Source: DATCIH01 sp036507955 (GTDB taxonomy: Bacteria > Bacillota > Clostridia > Clostridiales > Clostridiaceae). From it: a DNA stretch of 53,797 bases. Positions 35,189-43,462 of the stretch are shown here, one piece after another (within the stretch, counting starts at the first letter, position 1; the number at the start of each line of letters is the position of its first letter). The position numbers were made by a program, and so were the translations under genes. Where the stretch lies: assembly GCA_036507955.1 (NCBI GenBank), contig DATCIH010000074.1:1-53797 (forward strand), in the 5' to 3' direction. Below the pieces are notes generated by a model. It did not search any database. It was not told the DNA's origin and saw only the letters and a program-made list of their open reading frames with translations.

Positions 35189-35236
35189 ACTTGTATACAT
35201 AAATAAGTTAAAATAATGTTAGATGTACATACAAGT
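35189..35236 (+). promoter_or_regulatory. Paired inverted sites around the GntR-type promoter
   Basis: ACTTGTATACAT (35189-35200) and ATGTACATACAAGT (35223-35236) are inverted copies, with extension into TTTACTTGTAT on both outer sides. They flank a TTGTAT/TAATGT promoter candidate (35191-35196, 35214-35219, 17-base gap). This suggests autoregulation by the adjacent regulator. Confidence 0.55.
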
Positions 35237-35271
35237 AAAAATTTATTGAAATGGAGAAAACATAAGAGCAT

Positions 35272-36342
35272 ATGGAACCAAAATATATTATATTAAAAAA
35301 ACAGATTATTGAAAGCATCTTAAAGGGAGACTTTAAAATAGATGAGATGCTAACTTCAGAAAATCAGCTAGCAGAAAGGTATAAAATCAGTAGACATACT
35401 GTAAGACAAACCATGGCAGAATTGGTTAATGAGGGGTACATATATAAAAAGCAAGGTAAAGGAACCTTTATTGCGGATTCTTCTAATAGGAAGGACACCA
35501 GCTTAAAAGTGGGTATTATGGGTACATATGAGGATTATATATTTCCAAGTATAATTAATGGAGTTGAGAAGGTCCTTGCTCCAGAAGGCTATAATATTCT
35601 TCTTTTCAATACTGGTGGTAAAGTGGATAAGGAAGCAATGCTACTTCAGAATATATTAAACCTTAACTTGGATGGACTTATAGTTGAGCCTACCAAAAGT
35701 GCCCTTCCAAATCCAAATATTTTATTCTATAAGGAAATACTAAAGAAAAAGATACCATTAATATTTATTAATGGATGTTATCCAGATTTAAAGACCTATT
35801 GCGTTCATGTAGATGATTTTTTAGCTGGATATATGGCTACTAAACATCTTATTGATTTAGGACACAAAAATATTGCTGCCATCTTTAAGGTTGATGATAT
35901 ACAAGGACATGAAAGGTATAAGGGATATCTTAAGGCTTTAAGAGAAAGTGGACTTGCTATTAATGAAAATGCTGTAATATGGTATTCTAGAGAGGAAGAG
36001 GATACAATTCTAGATCAGGAAAAGGATGTATGTAATTTATCTAGGATAGCTAACTCATCAGCTATTATAGCGTATAATGATAAGATTTCACTTGAATTGG
36101 TGAATTTGTTAAAAAGAAATAATATTCAGGTTCCGGAGGATATATCAATTGTCAGCTTTGATGATTCAACCTTAGCTGTAATAACAGAGGTGAAGCTTAC
36201 TTCAATTACCCATCCTAAAGAGGGCCTTGGAGTAAGAACAGCTAATCTTTTGTTAAAAATAAAATCAGAACAAAAAATCCCCTTAGACGATGTTACTGTT
36301 CCTGAATTAATAGTTAGAAGCTCTAGCAAAAACATAATATAG
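35272..36342 (+). CDS. GntR-type regulator with LacI-like sugar-binding domain
   Basis: The protein has 356 residues. A GntR winged helix occupies about 5-70 (SENQLAERYKISRHTVRQTM, AELVNEGYIYKKQGKGTFI). A periplasmic-binding-protein-like effector domain occupies about 78-350 (TYEDYIFPSIINGVEKVLAP, DDFLAGYMATKHLIDLGHKN, VSFDDSTLAVITEVKLTSIT). This is the AraR-type fusion, normally a sugar-responsive repressor. No carbohydrate gene is adjacent, so the target regulon lies elsewhere. Inverted sites in its own promoter point to autoregulation. The gene is not called araR because the ligand cannot be inferred. Confidence 0.88.
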   Translation: MEPKYIILKKQIIESILKGDFKIDEMLTSENQLAERYKISRHTVRQTMAELVNEGYIYKKQGKGTFIADSSNRKDTSLKVGIMGTYEDYIFPSIINGVEKVLAPEGYNILLFNTGGKVDKEAMLLQNILNLNLDGLIVEPTKSALPNPNILFYKEILKKKIPLIFINGCYPDLKTYCVHVDDFLAGYMATKHLIDLGHKNIAAIFKVDDIQGHERYKGYLKALRESGLAINENAVIWYSREEEDTILDQEKDVCNLSRIANSSAIIAYNDKISLELVNLLKRNNIQVPEDISIVSFDDSTLAVITEVKLTSITHPKEGLGVRTANLLLKIKSEQKIPLDDVTVPELIVRSSSKNII

Positions 36343-36455
36343 AGGGGATCTTCCTCCTTCCTCGGATAGTTAAACAAGTAATGCATAAACCTTCTTTATA
36401 TTGGGCATAATCTGTAACATATATTAATAGATTAATAGTAAAGCATAAATTTACA

Positions 36456-36485
36456 TTGACAAGTAAAATAACTAAATGTTAAAAT
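36456..36485 (+). promoter_or_regulatory. Upstream veg promoter (P1)
   Basis: TTGACA at 36456-36461 and TAAAAT at 36480-36485 are separated by 18 bases, upstream of a second, perfect promoter. Confidence 0.55.
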
Positions 36486-36496
36486 ATAAAGTTTAT

Positions 36497-36525
36497 TTGA
36501 CAGTTTACAAATTATGTGATATAAT
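36497..36525 (+). promoter_or_regulatory. Consensus veg promoter (P2)
   Basis: TTGACA at 36497-36502 and TATAAT at 36520-36525 are separated by exactly 17 bases: a perfect sigma-A consensus. The veg promoter of B. subtilis is also unusually strong, which fits. Confidence 0.85.
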
Positions 36526-36552
36526 ATAAACTGATGGAAGAAGGTGTTTACT

Positions 36553-36789
36553 TTGGAGAAGCATAATGTGCTGGAGGTTATCAAAAAAGATATTGAAAGC
36601 CATGTTGGTGAGAGAGTGACTTTGAAAGCTAATGGCGGAAGAAGAAAGGTTTTAGTAAACAACGGAATTATTGAAAAAACTTATCAAAGTATTTTTGTAA
36701 TCAGATTAGAGAGCGACAATAACAGAACAGTGACTTATAGCTATTCGGACGTATTAACCAAAACAGTTCAAATAGTTTTTGCTGTATAG
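36553..36789 (+). CDS. veg: Veg protein
   Basis: This 78-residue protein has the Veg core: VGERVTLKANGGRRKVLVNN, GIIEKTYQSIFVIRL and TVTYSYSDVLTKTVQI, close to B. subtilis Veg (LTLKANGGRRK, YPSVFVI, SYSYADILTETV). In B. subtilis, Veg affects biofilm matrix genes; its biochemical role is otherwise unclear. The TTG at 36553 is preferred to GTG at 36544, since AGAAGGTG sits 6-7 bases before it. Two promoters precede it, one a perfect consensus. It is followed by three terminator-like units and then by a group II intron that separates it from the SPOCS gene. Confidence 0.9.
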   Translation: MEKHNVLEVIKKDIESHVGERVTLKANGGRRKVLVNNGIIEKTYQSIFVIRLESDNNRTVTYSYSDVLTKTVQIVFAV

Positions 36790-36791
36790 AG

Positions 36792-36819
36792 AACGATACT
36801 TTTAAAAAAGTATCGTTTT
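36792..36819 (+). terminator. Terminator of veg, first copy
   Basis: Arms AACGATACTTTT and AAAAGTATCGTT around AA, then TT. It starts 2 bases after the veg stop. Confidence 0.85.
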
Positions 36820-36925
36820 GTTTGCAAATACAGCTTTTTTATTGCATGTGTCTTCTGTGAACGATACTTTACAAGATACCGCTTTCTTTGAAGGTACAGT
36901 CCTTTTATAGCATTCAACCTTTAGT

Positions 36926-36956
36926 AAAGGATACTTTTAAAAAAGTATCCTTTTTT
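36926..36956 (+). terminator. Terminator, third copy, next to the intron
   Basis: Arms AAAGGATACTTTT and AAAAGTATCCTTT around AA continue into TTT. It ends 2 bases before the group II intron begins at GTGCGCC (36959). Confidence 0.85.
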
Positions 36957-37360
36957 CAGTGCGCCAGGCATGGCAATTAACTAGGTGTTGAAAGTTCACT
37001 GTAGAGGTCTGTAGTTACCAACCACTAGCTGAAGACAAGGTATCCATTGTGAGGTGGAACTGAAGGAAGTCCTAGGCAAAATTCCGACCCTAGGAACACA
37101 AACATTTTCAGGCAATCTATTTGTGGATGAGTCTGCTGAACAAGACAAAGTCCAATAACTACACAGAACGGATAGGTGTAAAGAATGTGGGTACATGGAA
37201 TGAAAGTTAATTGTATTACCCTGGGAGGTCTCATGGACATGTAGCGATGAATTTCGAAGCATGGTCGAAAAAGGTTTGTCATGAGAAGTCAGCAGAGGTC
37301 ATAGTACCAGATATAGTAAACGATAGCTGGGAAGGACTGAACATTAGGAGGTGAAAGTAA

Positions 37361-38164
37361 ATGAAAGTTACTAATAAAGAAATCAAATACAGCAAACTTC
37401 AAATTGATTTTGAAGACTCCAGGCAGGAGGATAATGCGGAACATGAAAGTAGTGCAGGAGTGTATGCTTCTTTAAAGATAACTGAAAACAACATCACCAA
37501 TGGATTCGTGGTTAAAGATAGATTACTGGAGAAAATTATGGATAAGGAAAACGTAAGAGTTGCCTTAAAACGAGTCATCTCAAATAAAGGAAGCCATGGA
37601 ATTGACGGGATGAAAGTCGATGAACTTCGAGCATATCTCAACGATAACTGGATTACTTTGAAGGAATCTGTCATGGACGGAACTTTCCGTCCAAATCCCG
37701 CAAGAAGAGTAGAAATACTGAAAGAAGATGGGATTAAAGAGAAAACAACGGTAGACCTAGCAAATAAGTTAAAGTTTCTTGGGTTCTCATTTTACAATTA
37801 CAAGAATGGAGTTAGAGTGAGGATTCATCCAAAATCAATTGCCAAGATAAAAGCTAAAGTTAAGCTACTTACTGGCAGAAGCTATGGAATAAGTAATGAG
37901 GAAAGACCAATCAAGCTAAGGCGTCTCATAATGGGATGGATTAATTATTTTAAGATTGCGGACATAAAATCATTGCTTAAAACAATAGATGAATGGATGA
38001 GAAGAAGGATTCAGATGATTTACTGGAAGCAATGGAAGAAAGTTAAAACTAAATTTATTAAGCTAACCTCGCTTGGCATTGAGAAAAGTAAAGCATGGGA
38101 ATTTGCGAACACAAGAAAAGGCTATTGGAGAATATCCAACAGCCCAATTGTGAATCGTCATTAA
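37361..38164 (+). pseudogene. Group II intron-encoded protein, RT core deleted in frame
   Basis: A 267-residue open frame with both ends of a maturase. The N-terminus is VKDRLLEKIMDKENVRVALK, GSHGIDGMKVDELRAYLNDN, TFRPNPARRVEILKEDGIKE. Then, without the expected GIPTVVDRVIQQ...YADD reverse transcriptase block (about 150-170 residues in relatives), it jumps to VDLANKLKFLGFSFYNYKNG and the C-terminal maturase/X domain: RRLIMGWINYFKIADIKSLL, WKQWKKVKTKFIKLTSLGIE, ANTRKGYWRISNSPIVNRH. The reading frame stays open across the junction. GGAGGTG precedes the ATG. The X domain may still bind RNA. Confidence 0.85.
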
Positions 38165-38238
38165 CTAATGACGTCCTAAAGAAACTAAATTATTTATTCT
38201 TTTCTGATTATTATAGCCATGTTAATTTGTAAACTAGT

Positions 38239-38314
38239 GAACCGCCGTATACCGAACGGTACGTACGGTGGTGTGAGAGGGGCGAAACATTTTAATTGAT
38301 AGCCTCTACTCGAT
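38239..38314 (+). ncRNA. Group II intron domains V and VI
   Basis: Domain V is 34 nt (38239-38272): CCGCCGT pairs with ACGGTGG, an ACGT bulge side follows, and a terminal hairpin is built on ACCGAACGGT. Domain VI pairs GAGAGGGGC (38275-38283) with GCCTCTACTC (38302-38311), leaving a single bulged A at 38308, the expected lariat branch point. Both domains look complete. Confidence 0.85.
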
Positions 38315-38407
38315 TATCACAATTTTTACATAAATATATGCAGTTATAGTCATATTTCCTTAAAGTATTTTATATAAATAAGTAGTAGATAGTTTAGGAG
38401 GAATATG

Positions 38408-39967
38408 ATGGATATTGAACTCATAAAAGAAAATATAGAATGTGAACAACTTTTAGGAGAAAATGCTTCCGATACAGTAATAAAGGCTGAATATATTATT
38501 CCAGATACACTGCCAGATGTTTTTGAAATATTATTACTGGATGCAAAAGCAAGTATTGTAAGTAAAGAAGTAATCCAGGATAAAGTTTACCTTGAGGGTC
38601 AGATCGAATATAATGTTATCTATTTATCAAAGGACGAGGAAAGCTGCGGAGCCCATAATGTAACTTACAATGGTAAATTTTCAAACTATGTAGAAATTAA
38701 TGGTGCTCTACATAAAATGTTTTGTGAAGCCGACTGTTTTATTGAACATATTGAAGGTGGCATAATCAATGAAAGAAAAATATCCATTGAAGGCATTTTA
38801 AATGTTAAGGCAGAGGTATACAAAAACAATAATTTTCAACTTATTAAGGATATAAATAATGGAGATGGGATACAGCTTTTAAAAAGTCCTGCATCCATAG
38901 ATAGGATCGTTGGAAATTTATCCTCAGATCTCGCTGGAAAAACTCAAATAATGGTTCCAATGGATAAACCACAGATTGGAAGTATCTTAAGCAATAATGT
39001 AGTATTCCATAAGAAAGATGTAAGCGTAGGGGAAGGAGAAATTCAAATAGGCCTCTTTGCTAAAATTGGAGTTTTGTACAAAGCCTTAGATAGCAATGAC
39101 TTACAATACGTATCATCAGATTTATTTTTAAGTAAAAGGGAAGAAATGAGCGGAGCACTTCCAAATATGAATTGCTATCATGACTTTTATTTAGAGGATA
39201 TAGATTTTGATATTTTGTCTGATGATTTAGGTGAAAATAGGATATTAGATGTGGATGCTCTTGTAAAGGCAACAATTAAAGTTGTGGAAAAAGAGGAATT
39301 CCAAATGATAGAAGATGCTTATAGTCCAGAGTTTGTGATTGATATGGAGAAGAAAAAATATGACCTTAATGTTATTCATGGACAAGGAAAGGCTGAAGTA
39401 ATAGTAAAGGGAACAATCGATATTGACTCTTCTAATAGGCCAACAGAGATTTTGTTATGTAAAGGAAGATTAAACATCATAGATAAAAAGGTTTTGGAAG
39501 GAAAGGTTATAATTGAGGGAATAGTAAGCACGGATATATTATATAATACTCAAGATACAGAAAAGCCAGTTAATACTGCTTCTGATGAGTTTACTTTTAC
39601 TGCTAATTTAGATATACCGGATACTAAAATAAGTATGACCTCCACTGCTAAGGCAGCATTGGAATTAATGGAGGCTACCATTGAAGGCGGAAGTATAGCT
39701 ATTAAAGCAGTGGTTTCTGTAACTGCCCAAGTAAATTATGTGGAAGGAAAGGAATTCTTAATAGATTTAGCTCCTTCTGAAGATGTTGCACCACAGAAGA
39801 AAGCCAGTATTACCATATATGCAGTACAAAATGGAGACACTTTGTGGAAGATAGCAAAGAAATACTACTCAACAATTGATACCTTAGTCAATATAAATGA
39901 ATTACCAGGGTCAGATAGTATTAAATCAGGAGATAAGCTCATAATACCTGGAAGAGCTGTAATGTAA
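38408..39967 (+). CDS. SPOCS (DUF3794) and LysM domain protein
   Basis: About 519 residues. Two to three DUF3794/SPOCS domains occur: about 30-140 with AEYIIPDTLPDVFEILLLDA, about 190-310 with QIMVPMDKPQIGSILSNNVV, and about 340-460. A single C-terminal LysM domain follows (about 473-518: YAVQNGDTLWKIAKKYYSTI, SGDKLIIPG), which binds peptidoglycan or spore-coat glycans. In spore formers such proteins are linked to the spore envelope. The second ATG (38408) is 6 bases from AGGAGG and is preferred to the one at 38405. The gene probably followed veg before the intron inserted. A strong terminator follows. Confidence 0.88.
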   Translation: MDIELIKENIECEQLLGENASDTVIKAEYIIPDTLPDVFEILLLDAKASIVSKEVIQDKVYLEGQIEYNVIYLSKDEESCGAHNVTYNGKFSNYVEINGALHKMFCEADCFIEHIEGGIINERKISIEGILNVKAEVYKNNNFQLIKDINNGDGIQLLKSPASIDRIVGNLSSDLAGKTQIMVPMDKPQIGSILSNNVVFHKKDVSVGEGEIQIGLFAKIGVLYKALDSNDLQYVSSDLFLSKREEMSGALPNMNCYHDFYLEDIDFDILSDDLGENRILDVDALVKATIKVVEKEEFQMIEDAYSPEFVIDMEKKKYDLNVIHGQGKAEVIVKGTIDIDSSNRPTEILLCKGRLNIIDKKVLEGKVIIEGIVSTDILYNTQDTEKPVNTASDEFTFTANLDIPDTKISMTSTAKAALELMEATIEGGSIAIKAVVSVTAQVNYVEGKEFLIDLAPSEDVAPQKKASITIYAVQNGDTLWKIAKKYYSTIDTLVNINELPGSDSIKSGDKLIIPGRAVM

Positions 39968-39989
39968 TTTCTTTCAGTTGTAAAAGCTG

Positions 39990-40031
39990 TAGCTTTGATT
40001 TACAATTTAGTTGTAAATCAAAGCTATTTTT
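39990..40031 (+). terminator. Terminator between the SPOCS gene and addB
   Basis: Arms TAGCTTTGATTTACAA and TTGTAAATCAAAGCTA pair perfectly over 16 bp around TTTAG and are followed by TTTTT. It lies before the true addB start, so an addB call beginning at 39995 would wrongly include it. Confidence 0.92.
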
Positions 40032-40048
40032 ATAGGCAGGTGAGAAGT

Positions 40049-43000
40049 TTGGGATTAAGATTTATATATGGTAGAGCAGGAAGTGGTAAAAGTAGCTTCT
40101 GTTTGAAAGAAATCCGGGAAGAAATTGAATCAAGTAGTATTAAAAGGCCTCTTTTTTTAATTGTACCAGAGCAATATTCCTTTATTGCGGAAAAAAATCT
40201 ACTAAGTTCCGTTGGGGAAATGGGTTTATTAAATGCTACGGTTCTTAGCTTTAAAAGACTAGCTTTTAGAGTGCTAAGCGAGGCGGGAGGCTTAGCTAGG
40301 CCTCATCTTAATGAAGCAGGAAAGGTTATGCTTATAAACAAAATACTAGAGGACAACAGAAAAGATTTAGAAGTTTTTAATAGAATCAGTAAACAGCAGG
40401 GGTTTATCAAAATAATAGCTGATACAATCTCTGAATTTAAAAGATATGATATAGCTCCAGAGCAGCTAATAGAAACCGCTGAGTTTCTTCCTGAAAGCAA
40501 GGAATTAAAATATAAGCTTAAGGACTTAGCTCTAATATATAATATATATGAAACAAAGCTTCATGAAATATACATAGATGCTGAGGACGATTTAGCCCTC
40601 CTTTATGAAAAATTAGATGAATCAAATATGTTTAAAGATGCAATTATATGGTTTGATGAGTTTACTAGCTTTATTCCCGCTCAATATAAAATAATTGAAA
40701 AGCTATTAAAAGAGTCCTATAGAGTAAATGTAGCCTTATGCACTCAAAGAGTGACTCCTAAAGGTGAGATAGAACTCTTTGATTTAGTGAAAAATACTGA
40801 GGAAAAGCTATTAAATTTAATAAAAATAAATAACATTGCTTATGAAAAACCCTCAGATATAAATACTACCACTTCAATAAAATTTTCAGATAATAAGGAG
40901 CTTAGCTATCTAGAAAGGAATTTCTTCCTATATCCTTACAAACCATATAAAGAGACTATAAGTAATATAAGTTTATTTAAAAGTAGTAATGTGTATAGCG
41001 AAGTGGAAGAGGTTGCAAGAAATATCTTAAGCCTAGTACGGGATAAGGGCTTAAGATTCAGAGATATAGCAGTTTTATCAAGGAATCTAGAAAACTATGA
41101 TAAATTGATTTCTGTAATATTTAATGAATATGGTATTCCATATTTCTTAGATATGAAAAGAGATATAGAAGGTAATCAACTTATTGTATTTATTAAAGCA
41201 GTTATTGAAATTAAGCTTAAGAACTGGTCTTATGAGTCTGTTTTTAGATTTCTTAAAACTGGCATTACTGGAATACCTGAAGAAGATATCGATATTTTAG
41301 AAAATTATGTCCTGGCAAATGGAATAAAAGGTTGGGAGTGGGAAGAAAAGTTTCAATACTCCTTCCAAGGAGATTTGAAGGTAGATATAAACCCAGTGGA
41401 GAAGGAATGCTTAGAAAAAGTTAATGAAACAAGAAAGCTTTTAAATCAAATGCTAAAACCCTTTCTTACCAAGTTAGAAGTGGCGAAAAAAGTAAAGGAT
41501 ATTGCTACTTACCTCTATAGCTTTTTAGAGGAAATAGATATGGAAAATAGACTTATAAGCATTTCAGATAGCTTTCGATTAAAGGGTCTTATAGATGAAA
41601 GTGAAGAGTATCAGGATATCTGGAATATTCTCATTAGGCTGCTCGATCAACTTGTAGAAGTTTTAGGGGATGAAGACATAACCTTAGATAAGTTTTCCAA
41701 ATTGTTTAGTACGGGCTTAAAGGAATATAAGATGGGACTTATACCGTCTTCCTTAGATCAGGTTCAAATTGGAAATGTGGAAAGGGTTAAAAGTCATGAA
41801 ATATTACACCTATTTGTCATAGGGGTTAATGATGGCGTATTCCCTAAAACAGATGAGGACCAGGGCATAATATCAGACTTAGATAGAAATGAACTTATGG
41901 AGTTAGGTCTTGAGCTAGCTAAGGATTCCTTAGAAAGGGCTTATGAAGAACAGTTTCTCGTATATTCTACCTTTGCTATACCTAAGGATAAGATATATTT
42001 AAGCTATCCCATGGCAGATTTGGAGGGAAAATCCATTAGAGCATCCCTTGTAATATCTAAATTGAAAAAGCTTTTTCCCAGGCTTATAGAGGGAAATGAT
42101 AGGGAGCTTACGAGGCCCCGGGAGCTAGCTCTATTGACCTCACCAGAGGCTACCTTAAAAGAACTTCTATTGGCCCTTAGAAACGAACTAGAGGGTATAA
42201 CGCAAAATAACCTATGGTGGGAAGTATTGAGTTGGTATAGGAGTGATCCGAAATGGAAGGAATATAGTGAAAGTGCTTTTAAGGGCTTATTTTACGATAA
42301 TACCCCTGTTGTATCTTCCGAGAAAATAAACGAGCTATATAAAAAGCCTTATAAATTCAGCGTTTCTAGAATTCAAAGTTATGTAGAATGCCCATTCTCT
42401 TACTATGTAAAGTATGGATTAAATACAGCTGAAAGAAAAATACATCAGCTCACATATCCAGATATCGGGTCCTTAATGCATAATGTTTTAGATGATTTTT
42501 CGAGAACTATTGAGCAGGAAAAAATAGATTGGAAGAATCTTGATGATAAATGGTGTAAGGGAGCTATAGATATATTAGTAGAAAAGAAAGCTAAAGAGCT
42601 AAAGATATTTAATAGTTCAGAAAGATTTAAGTATTATAAGGAAAGACTTAAAAAAATACTTAACAGGTCTATTTGGGCCATAGCTACTCAGGTGAAAGCT
42701 GGTAATTTTAAGCCTTTTGGACATGAAACCGCCTTTAATACTGGTGCTGCCTTTCCTCCGATTCAGTTAGTTTTGCCCTCCGGAGATACCGTAGAACTTA
42801 TAGGAAGAATAGATAGGATAGATGAGCTGGAGGATGAAGGGGAAAATATATATGTAAGGATAGTTGATTATAAATCAGGTAACAAAAGCTTTAAGCTAAG
42901 TGACGTGTATTATGGTCTCCAATTTCAACTGTTGGTTTATCTGGATGTTATTTTATCAAACCAGGAGGAACTAAAGGATAAAAAATATCTTCCAGGTGCA

Positions 43001-43462
43001 ATTTTCTATTTTAATATTGAAGATCCTTTAGTAGAGACGAGCAAGGAATTAACTAAGGAAGAGATAGAAGATAATATATTAAAAAAGCTTAAGCTTAAGG
43101 GCTTACTCTTAGAAGATGCAAGAGTTGTTAAGGAAATGGATAAGGGCATTAATGGGTACTCTCTGATTATTCCCGCCAGAATAAATAAGGACGGATCTTT
43201 AGGTAGTTCCTCCACTGCCAGCCTTTCCCAGTTTGAGATGCTTAGGACATATGTTAGAAGCTCTATATTAGAATTTGTAAGAGAGATGTTAGAGGGTAAT
43301 ATTAGTATTCGACCATATAAGAAAAAGGATTATACTGCTTGTAGCTACTGCAATTATGCAGCTATATGCCGGTTTGATCCAGGAATTAAGGGAAACAATT
43401 ATAGGATACTAAAGGATTTAAGCGACGAAAAGGTATGGGAGTTGATAAAAGATGACAGATGA
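40049..43462 (+). CDS. addB: AddB subunit of the helicase-nuclease AddAB
   Basis: The subunit has 1,137 residues. It has an N-terminal Walker A (GRAGSGKS, about 8-15), an inactive-helicase-type body, and a C-terminal RecB-like nuclease domain with GRIDRIDELEDEGENIYVRI and VDYKSGNKSF. The iron-sulfur cluster cysteines are CPFSYYVKYGL (about 782) and CSYCNYAAIC (about 1098), as in AddB. AddAB resects double-strand breaks for RecA in place of RecBCD. The TTG at 40049 with AGGTGAG ahead is chosen over an ATG at 39995, which lies in the terminator. It overlaps addA by 11 bases. Confidence 0.95.
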   Translation: MGLRFIYGRAGSGKSSFCLKEIREEIESSSIKRPLFLIVPEQYSFIAEKNLLSSVGEMGLLNATVLSFKRLAFRVLSEAGGLARPHLNEAGKVMLINKILEDNRKDLEVFNRISKQQGFIKIIADTISEFKRYDIAPEQLIETAEFLPESKELKYKLKDLALIYNIYETKLHEIYIDAEDDLALLYEKLDESNMFKDAIIWFDEFTSFIPAQYKIIEKLLKESYRVNVALCTQRVTPKGEIELFDLVKNTEEKLLNLIKINNIAYEKPSDINTTTSIKFSDNKELSYLERNFFLYPYKPYKETISNISLFKSSNVYSEVEEVARNILSLVRDKGLRFRDIAVLSRNLENYDKLISVIFNEYGIPYFLDMKRDIEGNQLIVFIKAVIEIKLKNWSYESVFRFLKTGITGIPEEDIDILENYVLANGIKGWEWEEKFQYSFQGDLKVDINPVEKECLEKVNETRKLLNQMLKPFLTKLEVAKKVKDIATYLYSFLEEIDMENRLISISDSFRLKGLIDESEEYQDIWNILIRLLDQLVEVLGDEDITLDKFSKLFSTGLKEYKMGLIPSSLDQVQIGNVERVKSHEILHLFVIGVNDGVFPKTDEDQGIISDLDRNELMELGLELAKDSLERAYEEQFLVYSTFAIPKDKIYLSYPMADLEGKSIRASLVISKLKKLFPRLIEGNDRELTRPRELALLTSPEATLKELLLALRNELEGITQNNLWWEVLSWYRSDPKWKEYSESAFKGLFYDNTPVVSSEKINELYKKPYKFSVSRIQSYVECPFSYYVKYGLNTAERKIHQLTYPDIGSLMHNVLDDFSRTIEQEKIDWKNLDDKWCKGAIDILVEKKAKELKIFNSSERFKYYKERLKKILNRSIWAIATQVKAGNFKPFGHETAFNTGAAFPPIQLVLPSGDTVELIGRIDRIDELEDEGENIYVRIVDYKSGNKSFKLSDVYYGLQFQLLVYLDVILSNQEELKDKKYLPGAIFYFNIEDPLVETSKELTKEEIEDNILKKLKLKGLLLEDARVVKEMDKGINGYSLIIPARINKDGSLGSSSTASLSQFEMLRTYVRSSILEFVREMLEGNISIRPYKKKDYTACSYCNYAAICRFDPGIKGNNYRILKDLSDEKVWELIKDDR

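Larger units (their letters stand above)
36791..36956. repeat. Three tandem 67-68 bp units, each with a terminator-like dyad
   Basis: Unit starts are at 36791 (GAACGATACTTTT), 36859 (GAACGATACTTTACAAGATA) and 36926 (AAAGGATACTTTT), with periods of 68 and 67. The spacers between also align (TTTGCAAATACAG and TTTGAAGGTACAG, then TTATTGCAT and TTATAGCAT). Units 1 and 3 share the 20-mer GATACTTTTAAAAAAGTATC; unit 2 is diverged. Confidence 0.75.
36959..38314 (+). mobile_element. Group II intron with deleted reverse transcriptase core
   Basis: The 5' end is GTGCGCC, the group II consensus start. The 3' end is placed 6 bases after the bulged branch-point A at 38308 (domain VI), giving ...CTCGAT. 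Length is 1,356 bp. The 5' 400 bases hold the ribozyme domain I-III region, an ORF occupies 37361-38164, and domains V and VI are intact. It sits directly behind a terminator stem and T-run, a target choice best known for class C introns. The encoded protein cannot reverse transcribe, so mobility in cis should be lost, while splicing may survive. Confidence 0.85.

Noticed and set aside
36996..37282. Minus-strand open frames of 85-88 codons
   Set aside because: They fall in the structured RNA part of the group II intron (domains I-III).
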